Shown: piece after piece, positions 1-10,080 of the stretch
Layout: each line of letters opens with the position of its first letter
How positions within the stretch are numbered: the first letter of the stretch is position 1
Origin: Aequorivita aquimaris
GTDB taxonomy: Bacteria; Bacteroidota; Bacteroidia; Flavobacteriales; Flavobacteriaceae
Length of the DNA: 64,000 nucleotides
Assembly (NCBI RefSeq): GCF_001573155.1
Contig: NZ_JRWG01000001.1
Span: 310,001 to 374,000, forward strand
Direction of reading: 5' to 3'
The notes under the pieces: generated by a model
Told to the model about the DNA's origin: nothing
The model's input: the letters and a program-made list of their open reading frames with translations, nothing else
Database searches by the model: none
Translations under genes and position numbers: made by a program

Positions 1-735
1 GACCACTCTATAATCCTAACCGATTATTCGCAGGAAAAAGTGGATGAAGCCGTAGCAAAATTTTCAAAGGAAGGTTTTGATGTTTCGGGGATTGCCTGCG
101 ATATAACCGATAAGAACGATATAAAAAAACTGACGGACTACGTTGCCCAAAAAGGCCGCTTAAAAGCCCTGGTCCATACCGCCGGCGTTAGCGGAACGGT
201 AAAGGACATCAAAAAAGTATATACCATAGATTTGGTGGCGACTGAACTTTTGATTGATGCTTTTTACGAACTTGCCAACACGGGTTCGGTTGCAATCCTG
301 CTTTCTTCCATGATGGCGCACACGGTGCCCGAAAACAAGGAATACGACGCGGCGCTCGCAAACCCACAGGCATCGGGTTCTTTAGAAACCGTAGCCAAAT
401 TTGTGAATGACGATTCCGACACTATGTACAATTTCGCTAAACGGGGCGTGCAACTTCTCACACATAAAAACGCCGATAAATGGGGAGAAAAAGGTGCCAG
501 AATTGTATCGGTCTCGCCCGGAGTTATTGAAACCCCAATGGCGCTAAAAGCCGCAGAGGAACATCCCGAAAGAATGGAAATGATTAAACAGGCCACTCCC
601 CTAAAACGCAACGGACAGCCCGAGGACATCGCCGACGTAGTCCAATTTTTGGCGAGTGATGCCGCACGCTTTATTACAAGTACCGATATTTTGTTGGATG
701 GCGGCGTGGTCCACAATATTAAAAAAATGGCATAA
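1..735 (+). CDS. Short-chain dehydrogenase/reductase, 5' end missing
   Basis: The reading frame is open to the first base, so the gene begins upstream of the window; an internal GTG at 40 is not its real start. The visible 244 residues match the later part of an NAD(P)-dependent Rossmann-fold SDR. An acidic patch (ILTDYS) follows beta-2, a D-I-T motif marks the adenine-binding Asp, and HTAGVSG corresponds to the NNAG motif. The LLSSMMA strand precedes the catalytic region, where the usual YxxxK appears shifted to YNFAKRG. The end has the typical SPGVIETPM and FITSTDILLDGG motifs of classical SDRs. The glycine-rich cofactor loop lies outside the window. Substrate unknown. No promoter box of the type found elsewhere in the window is visible here. 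Confidence 0.85.
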   Translation, partial: DHSIILTDYSQEKVDEAVAKFSKEGFDVSGIACDITDKNDIKKLTDYVAQKGRLKALVHTAGVSGTVKDIKKVYTIDLVATELLIDAFYELANTGSVAILLSSMMAHTVPENKEYDAALANPQASGSLETVAKFVNDDSDTMYNFAKRGVQLLTHKNADKWGEKGARIVSVSPGVIETPMALKAAEEHPERMEMIKQATPLKRNGQPEDIADVVQFLASDAARFITSTDILLDGGVVHNIKKMA

Positions 736-809
736 AGGTATTTTGGTAGGGCACAAGAAAATTAAATGCCCCCTTTGCGATTTTAACTTAACAATTAAAA
801 AATATAATT

Positions 810-1448
810 ATGGAAACATCATTTTTAAAGAGCTTAAAACAAACCATTAAACACTGGTATATTCCGTTGCTCGTGGGTATTTTCTTTGTGGTGGTGAGCA
901 TCGTGGTATTTTCCTCGCCGGCGGGTTCGCTCGTGGCCTTATCGTTGCTGTTTGCGCTTTCCTTTTTGTTCAGCGGCCTGTCTGAAAGCATATTCGCGCT
1001 TGCCAACAAGGACCATTTGGACAACTGGGGCTGGTCCCTCGCATTGGGCATTATAACGTTGATTGTGGGATTTCTATTATTCTTAAATCCCACTTTGTCG
1101 TTAACCGTTCTCGCGTTCTATATCGGTTTTGTAATTCTCTTCCGCTCCATTTCCACAATCGGCTTTGCCATAGATGTCAAAAAATATGGCAGCAAAAATT
1201 GGGGCGGTCTTTTGGTATTGGGCATAATCGGTACAATTGTATCATTCATCTTGATATGGAATCCGTTATTCGCAGGCCTCAGTGTTGTAATTTTAGTAGC
1301 GCTAAGCTTCCTGTTTGCAGGACTTTTCAGCATTCTATTGGCTTTTCAATTGAGAAAACTCCACAAATCTTCCAAAAGAATATCAGCCAATTTGGTAGAA
1401 CGGTATGATGCGATTGTGAAAGAAATCCGTGCCGAGTGGGATGATTAA
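810..1448 (+). CDS. DUF308/HdeD-family membrane protein
   Basis: This 212-residue protein has six hydrophobic segments in three hairpins, which is the DUF308 repeat arrangement of the HdeD acid-resistance membrane proteins. Pairs of helices with recurring LFAGLF or LFSGLS-type turns are visible. The C-terminus is short and charged (about residues 175-212). The start ATG at 810 follows an A-rich stretch typical of Bacteroidota initiation sites. It sits 74 bp after the SDR gene and before cardiolipin synthase, in a group of envelope and stress genes. In enterobacteria HdeD contributes to acid resistance; a comparable stress role here is inference only. Confidence 0.8.
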   Translation: METSFLKSLKQTIKHWYIPLLVGIFFVVVSIVVFSSPAGSLVALSLLFALSFLFSGLSESIFALANKDHLDNWGWSLALGIITLIVGFLLFLNPTLSLTVLAFYIGFVILFRSISTIGFAIDVKKYGSKNWGGLLVLGIIGTIVSFILIWNPLFAGLSVVILVALSFLFAGLFSILLAFQLRKLHKSSKRISANLVERYDAIVKEIRAEWDD

Positions 1449-1518
1449 TCATTAGTTTAACAATTTTTGAAATATGTAGAATTTTGACAGCTTTTTTGAA
1501 ACCCATTTATCACGTTTT

Positions 1519-2973
1519 ATGAAGTGGATTTTACTCTTCGAGATTGCTTATATAATTTTGGTCATTTTGGTCATTCTTCGGGTGCTTTATGATACGCGCA
1601 GCAGTACCAAGGCATTGGCTTACATTCTGTTTATTTTATTTATTCCTTTCGTAGGAATAATCTTCTATTTTTCCTTCGGAATTAATTATAGAAAACGAAA
1701 ACTGTATTCCAAAAAAATTGTAGAGGATGAGCCGCTTCGGCAAAGCATCAAAAACCGAATGAACGCCTATTCTGAAACGATAAGCAATTCGGGATTAATC
1801 AAAAGAAAGAGTAAGACTTTGGTTGAATATTTACGGAATGCCGGCAACTGTCCGCTTACCGCAAATAACGATGTGAAACTCCTGATAAATGGCGAAGAAA
1901 AATTTCCGGAATTATTAAAAGCCATAGAAAACGCCAAATACCACATCCACATTGAATACTATATTTATGAGAATGATGTAACTGGAAAACAAGTGGCCGA
2001 CCTGCTAATCAAAAAAGCAAAGCAAGGGGTGGAAGTACGTTTTTTATACGATGATTTTGGAAGCCACCGGCTGGGAAAAAAGTTCATTAAAAAATTGCGC
2101 GATGCCGGGGTGCAGACCGCTCCTTTTTACAAAATAATTTGGTACGCCTTTGCCAGCCGCATCAATTATAGAAACCATAGAAAAATAGTCATCATTGACG
2201 GAATGGTCAGCTTTATCGGGGGCATCAACATGAGCGACAAATATAGAAACGATTTAAACAGGGAAAACCATCTGTTTTGGAGGGACACGCATTTAATGAT
2301 AAGAGGCCAGGCCAGTGCCTATCTGCAATATCTATTTATGTGCGATTGGAATTTTTGCAGTGCGTCGCATTTGGAATATTCAGAATATTATTTCCCGGAC
2401 AATACGAACCAGGAAAACTTAGACGATAAGATTGTACAGTTTGCAGCCTCCGGGCCAGACAGCGAGCAACCCGTCATCTTTTACTCCCTTTTGGAGGCCA
2501 TTAGCTCCGCGAAATCGAGTATCTTTATAACGAGTCCCTATTTTATTCCCGACGAAAGCCTTATGGATGCCTTGATTATTGCCGTGCAAGGGGGGCTAGA
2601 TGTAAAGATTATTATTCCGGGGGTTTCAGATTCAAGAATGGTGAATGCCGCGGCAAATTCCTATTATTCGGAATTGCTGCAATTCGGCGCAAAAATTTAT
2701 AGATATAACAAAGGCTTCGTTCACGCAAAGACGATGGTCATTGACGACGATTTGGCCATCGTGGGTTCCGCAAATATGGATTACCGCAGTTTTGACCTAA
2801 ATTTTGAAGTAAACGCAATGGTTTACAGTAAAGCTACCGCCGCCCAACTGAGGGAGGCTTTTGAAAAAGATTTACAAGAGTCTGAACTCATTGATGCCAA
2901 AACCTGGCTGGCTAGACCGACCTATATCCATTTATGGGAGAAGTTGGTGCGCTTGACGTCGCCATTCCTGTAA
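1519..2973 (+). CDS. cls: Cardiolipin synthase (phospholipase D superfamily)
   Basis: Cardiolipin synthase joins two phosphatidylglycerol molecules at the inner membrane to give cardiolipin and glycerol. The 484-residue product has two N-terminal membrane helices (about residues 3-22 and 33-54, the PLDc_N domain). Two HKD catalytic motifs follow: HRKIVIIDG near residue 221 and HAKTMVIDD near residue 401, each with the Gly/Ser-rich continuation (FIGGIN and VGSANMD). Length and order fit bacterial ClsA-type enzymes. The gene stands alone between the DUF308 gene and a universal stress protein gene. It carries none of the dyad-plus-23-bp promoters seen elsewhere in the window. Confidence 0.93.
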   Translation: MKWILLFEIAYIILVILVILRVLYDTRSSTKALAYILFILFIPFVGIIFYFSFGINYRKRKLYSKKIVEDEPLRQSIKNRMNAYSETISNSGLIKRKSKTLVEYLRNAGNCPLTANNDVKLLINGEEKFPELLKAIENAKYHIHIEYYIYENDVTGKQVADLLIKKAKQGVEVRFLYDDFGSHRLGKKFIKKLRDAGVQTAPFYKIIWYAFASRINYRNHRKIVIIDGMVSFIGGINMSDKYRNDLNRENHLFWRDTHLMIRGQASAYLQYLFMCDWNFCSASHLEYSEYYFPDNTNQENLDDKIVQFAASGPDSEQPVIFYSLLEAISSAKSSIFITSPYFIPDESLMDALIIAVQGGLDVKIIIPGVSDSRMVNAAANSYYSELLQFGAKIYRYNKGFVHAKTMVIDDDLAIVGSANMDYRSFDLNFEVNAMVYSKATAAQLREAFEKDLQESELIDAKTWLARPTYIHLWEKLVRLTSPFL

Positions 2974-3054
2974 TTTAAAGCAATTGAAAACTAAGAATGA
3001 GCTAAATAGAGCAATCTAAATTTATTAAAGTATAAACCATAAAAAATATAAAAA

Positions 3055-3873
3055 ATGAAAAACATTATTATTCCTGTGGATTTTTCAAAACAATCAGAAT
3101 TTGCGCTGGAAACCGGCGCCATTTTGGCAAAAGAACACGGTGCAACGCTTCACGTTTTGCATATGTTGGAGCTATCTGAATCCATTATTTCAAAATCTGA
3201 TTCCCAAAATATGAACAAAATGATGTTTATGCTGGCATTGGCAGAAAAGCAGCTCGAGCCGTTTTTGGACAAAAAGTATTTGGAAGGCGTTAACGTAATA
3301 CCCGTAATAAAGCGCCACAAAGTTTACAACGAAGTGGATGCCTTGGCCCACGAAATAAATGCCGATTTGATAATTATGGGGTCTCAAGGTCTTTCGTTAC
3401 AGGACGGAATTTTCGCAGGGTCCAATGCCGAAAAAATGGTGCGGAACAGTAGTACTCCAGTGCTCATTATAAAATCGCCGCCAGCGGATTTCAGCCTTAA
3501 AAAAGTAATTTTCGCGACGGATATGAGCGTAGAAAGTGTACCCGCCTACAAAAAGGCGAAGTCCCTTCTAACAAAATTGGGCTGTGAAATACAACCCGTT
3601 TATGTAAACCGTCCGTTCAATGATTTTCTCAGTTCCAAGCAATTTTCCGCCAAATTGAAAAAGTTTTCCGAAGCCGGGGGAGCAAATGAGGTGAAATTTA
3701 TTGCCGGACATTCCATCGAGGATGGGCTAATGCAGTATGCTGAAGAAACCAATGCCGACGTAATCGCCATAAGCACCAACGCCAGAAAAGGATTGAATAG
3801 GCTTTTGAGAGGAAGTATTTCTGAAGATTTGGCCAACCAATCAAAACTTCCGGTGATGACCTTTAAGTTATAA
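3055..3873 (+). CDS. Universal stress protein, tandem UspA domains
   Basis: This 272-residue cytoplasmic protein has two UspA-like domains. The first begins NIIIPVDFSKQSE and carries the ATP-binding signature G-2x-G-9x-G-S (MGSQG...AGSN, about residues 111-127), so this half is probably a nucleotide-binding Usp. The second domain (about 150-272) keeps the fold but has STNARKG in place of GSxG. It is one of eight universal stress protein genes in the window and is more like the partial copy at the right edge (both end PVMTFK) than the copies at 53-58 kb. No clear Fnr-type box was found upstream, unlike most of the other copies. Confidence 0.88.
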   Translation: MKNIIIPVDFSKQSEFALETGAILAKEHGATLHVLHMLELSESIISKSDSQNMNKMMFMLALAEKQLEPFLDKKYLEGVNVIPVIKRHKVYNEVDALAHEINADLIIMGSQGLSLQDGIFAGSNAEKMVRNSSTPVLIIKSPPADFSLKKVIFATDMSVESVPAYKKAKSLLTKLGCEIQPVYVNRPFNDFLSSKQFSAKLKKFSEAGGANEVKFIAGHSIEDGLMQYAEETNADVIAISTNARKGLNRLLRGSISEDLANQSKLPVMTFKL

Positions 3874-3915
3874 AATTGGGTCAGAAAAAGTAAACCTGGA
3901 ATCGGTCGTAAACTG

Positions 3916-3942
3916 GCAAGATGCTAAACCTTGCGTTTTTTA
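3916..3942 (+). terminator. Weak candidate terminator after the universal stress gene
   Basis: A short stem (GCAAG at 3916-3920 with CTTGC at 3930-3934) is followed by a run of T at 3936-3941. The stem is only five to six base pairs, so this is tentative. The rest of 3874-4129 holds no gene I can recognise. Confidence 0.35.
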
Positions 3943-4129
3943 AAATTCGATTAATTAAAGACCTCCCCTTCTGCACTTACTTTTCAAACTCATGAAAAAT
4001 TCAACAAAAAGTCTCATTTCAGAAGGCTGTAAACCTTAATCCTTTGGCAAATATTGAGAAGGGTCATACCGATTGACTAAGAAATTTCGTAAATTGATAA
4101 GCTATTTAATAACTTTAAAATCAAAAGCA

Positions 4130-5647
4130 ATGGAGGATAAAAAATCAAAACTCACAAGACAGACCGGCGCCCCAGTTGGTGATAACCAAAACTCACAAAC
4201 CGCAGGACCTCGCGGCCCGATGCTGATGCAGGATGCCTGGTTTCTTGAGAAAATGGCAAATTTTGACAGAGAGGTAATTCCCGAGAGAAGGATGCACGCC
4301 AAGGGCTCAGGTGCTTTCGGCACGTTTACCGTTACACACGATATTACCAAATACTCCAAGGCTAAGATTTTTAGCGAAGTGGGGAAAAAGACCGAAATGT
4401 TCAGCCGCTTTTCCACCGTTGCGGGAGAAAGGGGCGCAGCCGATGCGGAACGCGATATCAGGGGGTTTGCTCTAAAATTTTATACCGAGGAAGGTATTTG
4501 GGATATGGTGGGCAATAACACCCCCGTATTTTTTTTCCGCGACCCAATGAAATTCCCAGACTTGAACCACGCGGTAAAGCGCGACCCCAAAACCAATCTG
4601 AGAAGCGCAAACAACAACTGGGATTTCTGGACACTCCTTCCAGAAGCCTTGCACCAAGTTACCATTGTAATGAGCGACCGCGGAATCCCGAAAGGTTACA
4701 GGCATATGCACGGCTTTGGGAGCCATACCTATAGCTTCATCAACAAAGATAATGTGAGGCATTGGGTAAAATTTCATTTTATAACCCAGCAGGGTATCGA
4801 GAACCTAACTGACAAAGAAGCAGTGGAATTGGTGGGCATCGACCGCGAGTCTTCTCAAAGAGACCTTTTTGATGCCATTGAAAATAAAGATTTTCCTAAA
4901 TGGAAAATGTTCATTCAAGTAATGACTGAAGAAGAGGCAAAGACCTACCGCTTCCACCCTTTCGATTTGACCAAAGTGTGGTCCAAAAAAGATTTTCCGC
5001 TGATTCCGGTCGGTGAATTTGAGTTGAACAGAAATCCCGAAAATTATTTTCAGGATGTGGAGCAGGCTGCCTTCAACCCGACCAATATTGTTCCCGGCAT
5101 AGGCTTTTCACCAGACAAAATGCTTCAGGGAAGGTTGTTTTCCTACGGAGATGCGCAACGGTACAGATTGGGCGTAAACCATTATCAAATTCCCGTAAAT
5201 AAACCCACTTGTCCGTACCACGCCTTCCATCGCGATGGGGCAATGCGCGTGGACGGCAACTATGGCGGCACCAAACATTATGAACCAAACAGCTATGGCG
5301 AATGGCAGGAACAGCCAAAGGCAAAGGAGCCGCCGCTGGAATTGGACGGCACTGCCTATGCGCACAATTTCAGGGATGACGATGAGGACTACTTCACCCA
5401 GCCGGGCGATCTGTTCCGAATCATTAAGGCCGATGGAAAAGAGCAACAATTGTTTGACAATACGGCCGCCCAAATTGGCGGTGCCGAAAAATTTATTCAG
5501 ATACGCCATATCAGAAATTGCCATAAAGCCGATCCCGAATACGGAGAAGGCGTGGCAAAGGCACTGGGATTAAGTATGGAAGAAGTAAACAGCTTCGATA
5601 TGACGCCCTATAACAAATGGGCGCCAAAACCTTCTGACGAGACATAA
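4130..5647 (+). CDS. katA: Monofunctional haem catalase
   Basis: The enzyme converts hydrogen peroxide to water and oxygen. The ATG at 4130 ([13 protein letters not shown]) is preferred over an in-frame ATG at 4073, because only from 4130 does the protein match the usual clade 3 catalase N-terminus and length (505 residues). Visible motifs are the active-site region [17 protein letters not shown] with its catalytic His, the distal Asn in [11 protein letters not shown], and the proximal haem ligand region [14 protein letters not shown] with the Tyr ligand. The small-subunit size lacks the C-terminal flavodoxin-like domain of large catalases. It is monocistronic, ended by a strong hairpin. No dyad-type promoter is seen, so control differs from the neighbouring denitrification genes. 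Confidence 0.96.
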   Translation: MEDKKSKLTRQTGAPVGDNQNSQTAGPRGPMLMQDAWFLEKMANFDREVIPERRMHAKGSGAFGTFTVTHDITKYSKAKIFSEVGKKTEMFSRFSTVAGERGAADAERDIRGFALKFYTEEGIWDMVGNNTPVFFFRDPMKFPDLNHAVKRDPKTNLRSANNNWDFWTLLPEALHQVTIVMSDRGIPKGYRHMHGFGSHTYSFINKDNVRHWVKFHFITQQGIENLTDKEAVELVGIDRESSQRDLFDAIENKDFPKWKMFIQVMTEEEAKTYRFHPFDLTKVWSKKDFPLIPVGEFELNRNPENYFQDVEQAAFNPTNIVPGIGFSPDKMLQGRLFSYGDAQRYRLGVNHYQIPVNKPTCPYHAFHRDGAMRVDGNYGGTKHYEPNSYGEWQEQPKAKEPPLELDGTAYAHNFRDDDEDYFTQPGDLFRIIKADGKEQQLFDNTAAQIGGAEKFIQIRHIRNCHKADPEYGEGVAKALGLSMEEVNSFDMTPYNKWAPKPSDET

Positions 5648-5706
5648 TATTTTTATAATTGGACAATACAGAGAAATAATTATAATAGTGACATTTCCTA
5701 TTTCAC

Positions 5707-5742
5707 AAATCCCCGTTAATCCAATGATTTTCGGGGATTTTT
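5707..5742 (+). terminator. Rho-independent terminator after katA
   Basis: Perfect nine-base arms AAATCCCCG (5707-5715) and CGGGGATTT (5732-5740) enclose a 16-base loop and run into further T residues. The position, 60 bp after the catalase stop, fits a factor-independent terminator that insulates katA from hemN. Confidence 0.8.
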
Positions 5743-5766
5743 ATTGAAGTCGACAATCTTTTAAAC

Positions 5767-5809
5767 TGATATTTATCATTTTATATTAAATGCTTCAAAA
5801 GTACTTTTG
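5767..5809 (+). promoter_or_regulatory. Crp/Fnr-type box plus -7 element, hemN promoter
   Basis: The dyad TGATATTTATCA (5767-5778) is followed after exactly 23 bp by TACTTTTG (5802-5809), a perfect Bacteroidota TAnnTTTG -7 element. If transcription starts about five bases after the element, the dyad is centred near -41.5, the class II activator position. The identical dyad is found upstream of norC. The hemN ATG lies 19 bp further on. Confidence 0.75.
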
Positions 5810-5828
5810 ACCCCAGAATTGACAAAAG

Positions 5829-7193
5829 ATGCAAAACAGTTTAGTTTCAAAATATAATGTCGCGGGCCCAAGATACACCAGCTATCCAACGGTTCCCTAT
5901 TGGAATAACGAAGGATTTTCCCTGAATGAATGGAAAAAAGGGGTAATCCAGAGTTTTTCGGAGAGCAATTCCAAAGAAGGCATAAGTCTATATATTCATC
6001 TGCCCTTCTGCGAAAGTCTTTGCACATTTTGTGGCTGCAACAAGCGCATTACAAAAAACCATAATGTAGAAACCCCCTACCTCGAATCGGTTTTAAAGGA
6101 ATGGCGACTTTATTTGGTAATGTTCCCCGAACGCCCAATTATAAAGGAATTACATCTTGGCGGTGGCACGCCTACTTTTTTTTCTTCCGAAAATTTAAGA
6201 CTGCTCATAAAAGGAATTTTTCGCGACGCCACCATGGCCGAAAATCCCTCCTTCAGTTTTGAAGGCCATCCCAACAATACCAAGGGCGACCATCTACAGA
6301 CGCTTTACGATTGTGGTTTTACCCGTGTAAGCTATGGCGTGCAGGATTACAACCCTACGGTGCAAGTAGCCATCCATAGGCTGCAACCCTTTGTAAACGT
6401 AAAAAATGTAACCGAAACCGCCCGCGAAATTGGCTACACTTCCGTGGGCCACGACATTATTTTCGGGCTTCCCTTTCAGAAAAAGGAACACGTTATTTAT
6501 TCCATAGAAAAAACCAAGGAATTGATGCCAGACCGCATTGCTTTCTACAGCTACGCCCACGTGCCGTGGATAAAAGGAAATGGCCAGCGCGGCTTTAAAG
6601 AGGAAGATTTGCCCAGTGCTGCTGAAAAGCGCGAAATGTACGAAACCGGCAAAAAAATGCTGGAAGAGGCTGGTTATATTGAAATCGGGATGGACCACTT
6701 TGCCCTTAAAACCGATAGCCTCTACCAAGCCGTGGAAAGCAAAAAACTGCACCGCAATTTTATGGGCTATACCGATAGCAAGACCCAACTCATGCTGGGG
6801 CTTGGCGTTTCTGCCATTGGCGACAGTTGGTACAGTTTTGGTCAAAATGTGAAAAACGTAGAGGAATATCAGGAATTGGTGGAACAAAATATTATTCCTG
6901 TATATCGCGGACATATCCTGAATGCTGAGGATTTAATTATCCGCAAACACATTCTCAATATGATGTGCAGGCTGGAAACTTCTTGGGAAGAAAAGGCAAT
7001 GCAATTTGAGGAACTGCCCGCAGCACTTTCCAAACTCAAGGAAATGGAAGACGACGGCCTGGTAAAAGTAGGTTCCAATCAACTTCAGATTACCGAAAAA
7101 GGAAGGCCTTACGTGCGAAACATCTGCATGGCGTTTGATGTGCTCCTGCAACGAAGCCAGCCCGAAACACAGTTGTTTTCAATGACGGTTTAG
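5829..7193 (+). CDS. hemN: Oxygen-independent coproporphyrinogen III dehydrogenase
   Basis: HemN is a radical SAM enzyme that oxidatively decarboxylates coproporphyrinogen III to protoporphyrinogen IX without oxygen, so haem can be made in anoxic cells. The 454-residue protein shows the family signature HLPFCESLCTFCGC (about residues 57-70), with the CxxxCxxC cluster cysteines and the extra Cys typical of HemN. LHLGGGTPTF near residue 108 and the C-terminal HemN domain are also present. Haem demand from the cbb3 oxidase, NorCB and cytochromes c explains its place next to nirK. It has its own Fnr-type promoter. Confidence 0.95.
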   Translation: MQNSLVSKYNVAGPRYTSYPTVPYWNNEGFSLNEWKKGVIQSFSESNSKEGISLYIHLPFCESLCTFCGCNKRITKNHNVETPYLESVLKEWRLYLVMFPERPIIKELHLGGGTPTFFSSENLRLLIKGIFRDATMAENPSFSFEGHPNNTKGDHLQTLYDCGFTRVSYGVQDYNPTVQVAIHRLQPFVNVKNVTETAREIGYTSVGHDIIFGLPFQKKEHVIYSIEKTKELMPDRIAFYSYAHVPWIKGNGQRGFKEEDLPSAAEKREMYETGKKMLEEAGYIEIGMDHFALKTDSLYQAVESKKLHRNFMGYTDSKTQLMLGLGVSAIGDSWYSFGQNVKNVEEYQELVEQNIIPVYRGHILNAEDLIIRKHILNMMCRLETSWEEKAMQFEELPAALSKLKEMEDDGLVKVGSNQLQITEKGRPYVRNICMAFDVLLQRSQPETQLFSMTV

Positions 7194-7229
7194 TCAATTT
7201 TACAAAAGATTGAGTTTTTTTTCATTTTG

Positions 7230-7272
7230 TGACTTACGTCATATTTTACCGCAAACACAATCCTGACCTTTG
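7230..7272 (+). promoter_or_regulatory. Crp/Fnr-type box plus -7 element, porin-nirK promoter
   Basis: The dyad TGACTTACGTCA (7230-7241) is followed after exactly 23 bp by GACCTTTG (7265-7272), one base from TAnnTTTG. The ATG of the porin gene follows 26 bp later, at 7298. This placement shows that the in-frame codons before 7298 would lie upstream of the transcript start. Confidence 0.7.
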
Positions 7273-7297
7273 TATCAGAAATCAAAAAAAACATTTT

Positions 7298-8581
7298 ATG
7301 AAGGTTTCAAAAAGTGTGTTTCTCTTCCTACTGATACTTAGTTTCACCAAGGGATTTTCACAGTTTACCATTGACGCCGAATTGCGTCCCCGCTTTGAAT
7401 ACAGGCACGGTTACAAAACCCTCTTTCCAGATAATGCAGACCCCGCGACCTTCGTTTCGCAGCGCACGCGATTGAACTTCGGTTACAAAACCGAAAAGCT
7501 TCATTTCTATTTAAGTCCCCAGGACGTGAGGGTTTGGGGCGATGTGCCACAGCTGAACGTTGCAGACGAAAACGGATTTTCATTGCACCAAGCCTGGGCA
7601 GATGTCTTGTTGATTTCAGAGCTTTCCCTAAAAATTGGCCGCCAGGAAATTATATACGATGACCAGCGTTTCTTCGGAAATGTGGGTTGGGCACAGCAAG
7701 GCAGAAGCCACGATGCCGCTATTTTAAAATATGAACCCAACTTTTTGAAGTTTCATTTTGGCGCAGCATACAATCAGGATGGGGAGGCCTTGACTGGAAA
7801 TATCCTTACCACAAATACCTATAAAAGTCTTCAATATCTATGGTTTCACAAGGAGTGGGAGCAACTTTCGGCGAGCTTCCTATTTGTGAACAATGGCTTG
7901 CAATATATAGACGAAATAGACGAATCAAAAAACGATACGCGCTATAGCCAAACTGCGGGACTACATTTAAAGGCTAATTTGAGTAAATTCAATTTTGCCT
8001 CAAATCTTTACTATCAATTCGGAAAGGATGTGGCAAATAATGATTTGAGCGCTTACCTCCTTTCACTTGAAGCAAATTATTCCGCATTGGAAAGTTTAAA
8101 AATTGGCTTAGGCGGCGAGTTACAGAGTGGAAATGATTACGGCGCCCCTTCCGATGGAGAAAACAAAGCTTTTAACCCATTGTATGGCACTAATCATAAA
8201 TTTAATGGGTTTATGGATTACTTCTATGTAGGCAACCACATCAACAATGTTGGCTTGCTGGACTTATATGGAAATGTGAAATATGCTTTCAATAAACAGT
8301 CTAACGTTCAATTGGCATTTCACCAGTTTTTCGCTGCCGCGGAAATAGATGACAATACGTCAAAAGATTTGGGCTTTGAATTAGATTTGGTAACTTCGCA
8401 CAAATTGAGCCAATTCGTGGGTATCCAAGCTGGGTATTCACACTTTTTTGCGGCAGAAGGTATAGAAATCGTAAAAAATAATTTTGACAAGAATACAAAT
8501 AATTGGGGTTGGGTAATGGTGACCATAGACCCTGTACTATTCACTTGGCAAAAACCAGAAACTGATAATAATAACCAATAA
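7298..8581 (+). CDS. Outer-membrane beta-barrel protein (alginate-export/porin family)
   Basis: The 427-residue product begins with a Sec signal peptide (KVSKSVFLFLLILSF, cleavage near GFSQ), followed by FTIDAELRPRFEYRHG, a hallmark start of the alginate_exp beta-barrel family. The rest alternates short amphipathic strands with loops (for example RTRLNFGYKT and KIGRQEIIYDDQRF) and contains no enzymatic motif. The ATG at 7298 is chosen because it opens directly on the signal peptide and lies correctly after the promoter. The gene is first in an operon with nirK (27 bp spacing). An outer-membrane channel for nitrite or another small anion is plausible from context but not shown. Confidence 0.75.
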   Translation: MKVSKSVFLFLLILSFTKGFSQFTIDAELRPRFEYRHGYKTLFPDNADPATFVSQRTRLNFGYKTEKLHFYLSPQDVRVWGDVPQLNVADENGFSLHQAWADVLLISELSLKIGRQEIIYDDQRFFGNVGWAQQGRSHDAAILKYEPNFLKFHFGAAYNQDGEALTGNILTTNTYKSLQYLWFHKEWEQLSASFLFVNNGLQYIDEIDESKNDTRYSQTAGLHLKANLSKFNFASNLYYQFGKDVANNDLSAYLLSLEANYSALESLKIGLGGELQSGNDYGAPSDGENKAFNPLYGTNHKFNGFMDYFYVGNHINNVGLLDLYGNVKYAFNKQSNVQLAFHQFFAAAEIDDNTSKDLGFELDLVTSHKLSQFVGIQAGYSHFFAAEGIEIVKNNFDKNTNNWGWVMVTIDPVLFTWQKPETDNNNQ

Positions 8582-8608
8582 AACAACCACATTTTAAAAA
8601 CCGAACCT

Positions 8609-10075
8609 ATGAAATTAGTTATCAAACAAAAATTAATTACCAATATGCTTCTGGGCCTTGGCGCGGTGGCATTTCTTTCGGGCTGCGTGAACGACCAGTC
8701 AGACAAAAAATATAACGACACGGTGGAAATTCCCGTAAATCAGGAAATGATTGCGGAACTTACCTCCCCACCCAACGTACCTACTCCCGTAGGAAAACGA
8801 ATGGCCAAAAAACTAATCGTGGACTTGGAAATACAAGAACGTGAGGGCGAAATGACCAATGGCGTAAAATATGTTTATTGGACTTTCGGGGGAACTGTTC
8901 CGGGAAGTTTTATCAGAACCCGCGTGGGCGACGAGGTGGAATTTCACCTGAAAAATCACCCTGACAACAAACTTCCGCACAACATTGACCTTCACGCCGT
9001 GAATGGTCCCGGTGGGGGTGCAGAATCTTCCTTTGTAGCTCCCGGCCACGAAAAAGTATTCTCCTTTAAGGTGCTTAACCCAGGACTTTATGTGTACCAC
9101 TGTGCTACCGCGCCCGTGGGAATGCACATTGCCAACGGAATGTACGGGCTTATTTTGGTAGAGCCGGAAGGTGGCTTACCTCCAGTGGACAAAGAATATT
9201 ACATTATGCAGGGTGATTTCTATACCGAAGGCAAATACGGCGATCGTGGCCTACAGGCGTTCGATATGCAAAAAGCCATCGATGAAAAGGCAGATTATGT
9301 GGTATTCAATGGTCACGTAGGTGCAATGACAGGCGACAATGCCATTACCGCGAAGGTTGGTGAAAAAGTCCGTCTTTTTGTTGGAAATGGCGGGCCTAAC
9401 TTGGTTTCATCTTTCCACGTTATTGGAGAAATTTTTGACAAAGTATATGTGGAAGGCGGTGACTTAGTAAACGATAATGTACAGACCACACTAATTCCTG
9501 CGGGTGGCGCGGCAATTGTGGAATTCCGCGTGGATGTTCCCGGTACATTTATACTTGTGGACCACTCCATTTTCAGAGCCTTTAATAAAGGTGCTTTAGC
9601 TATGTTAAAAGTAGAAGGTGAAGAAGACAAGCGTATCTATTCTGGTGAAATTCACGATGGAATTTACCTGCCGGAAGGTGGAGCTATCCAGTCTATGCCA
9701 AACGGAGCGAGAAAAGAACCCAAGGAAGAAGTAAAAGCCTTAAGTTTTGAGGAGCGTATGACCTTTGGTAAAGATAAATATATGGCTACCTGTTCTGCCT
9801 GTCACCAAGCTGATGGTAAAGGTATTGAAAACGCCTTTCCTCCATTGGCAAATTCAGACTATTTAAATGCTGATGTGGACAGGGCTATTGATATTGTTTT
9901 GCACGGAAAATCGGGCGAAATAACCGTAAACGGCAAAAAATACAATAGCGTGATGACTGCTCAGGCACTTACAGATGAAGAAGTATCAAACGTACTTACT
10001 TACGTTTATAATAGTTGGGGCAACTCCAAAAAAGAGGTTACTCCAGAAATGGTTAAAGCCGTTAGAAATAAATAA
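8609..10075 (+). CDS. nirK: Copper nitrite reductase with C-terminal cytochrome c domain
   Basis: NirK reduces nitrite to nitric oxide in the periplasm. The 488-residue protein has a lipoprotein signal (FLSGC) and two cupredoxin domains. Type 1 copper ligands are visible in PHNIDLHAV (His), [11 protein letters not shown] (Cys, His) and the following Met. Type 2 copper ligands are the second His of the first motif, SFHVIGE and ILVDHSIFR. From about residue 385 a class I cytochrome c domain is fused (CSACH, with a Met in YNSVMTA). The haem domain probably feeds electrons to the type 1 copper, removing the need for a separate donor. It is followed after 5 bp by the nirV-like gene. Confidence 0.96.
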   Translation: MKLVIKQKLITNMLLGLGAVAFLSGCVNDQSDKKYNDTVEIPVNQEMIAELTSPPNVPTPVGKRMAKKLIVDLEIQEREGEMTNGVKYVYWTFGGTVPGSFIRTRVGDEVEFHLKNHPDNKLPHNIDLHAVNGPGGGAESSFVAPGHEKVFSFKVLNPGLYVYHCATAPVGMHIANGMYGLILVEPEGGLPPVDKEYYIMQGDFYTEGKYGDRGLQAFDMQKAIDEKADYVVFNGHVGAMTGDNAITAKVGEKVRLFVGNGGPNLVSSFHVIGEIFDKVYVEGGDLVNDNVQTTLIPAGGAAIVEFRVDVPGTFILVDHSIFRAFNKGALAMLKVEGEEDKRIYSGEIHDGIYLPEGGAIQSMPNGARKEPKEEVKALSFEERMTFGKDKYMATCSACHQADGKGIENAFPPLANSDYLNADVDRAIDIVLHGKSGEITVNGKKYNSVMTAQALTDEEVSNVLTYVYNSWGNSKKEVTPEMVKAVRNK

Positions 10076-10080
10076 TAAAT

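Noticed and set aside
2995-3054. Possible regulon promoter before the first universal stress gene
   Set aside because: A TAAATTTA element is present, but no TGAY-N4-RTCA dyad lies 23 bp upstream, so I did not include it in the set.
4073-4129. Earlier catalase start at 4073
   Set aside because: The extra 19 residues are unlike catalase N-termini and lack a signal-peptide pattern; ATG 4130 gives the normal clade 3 start.
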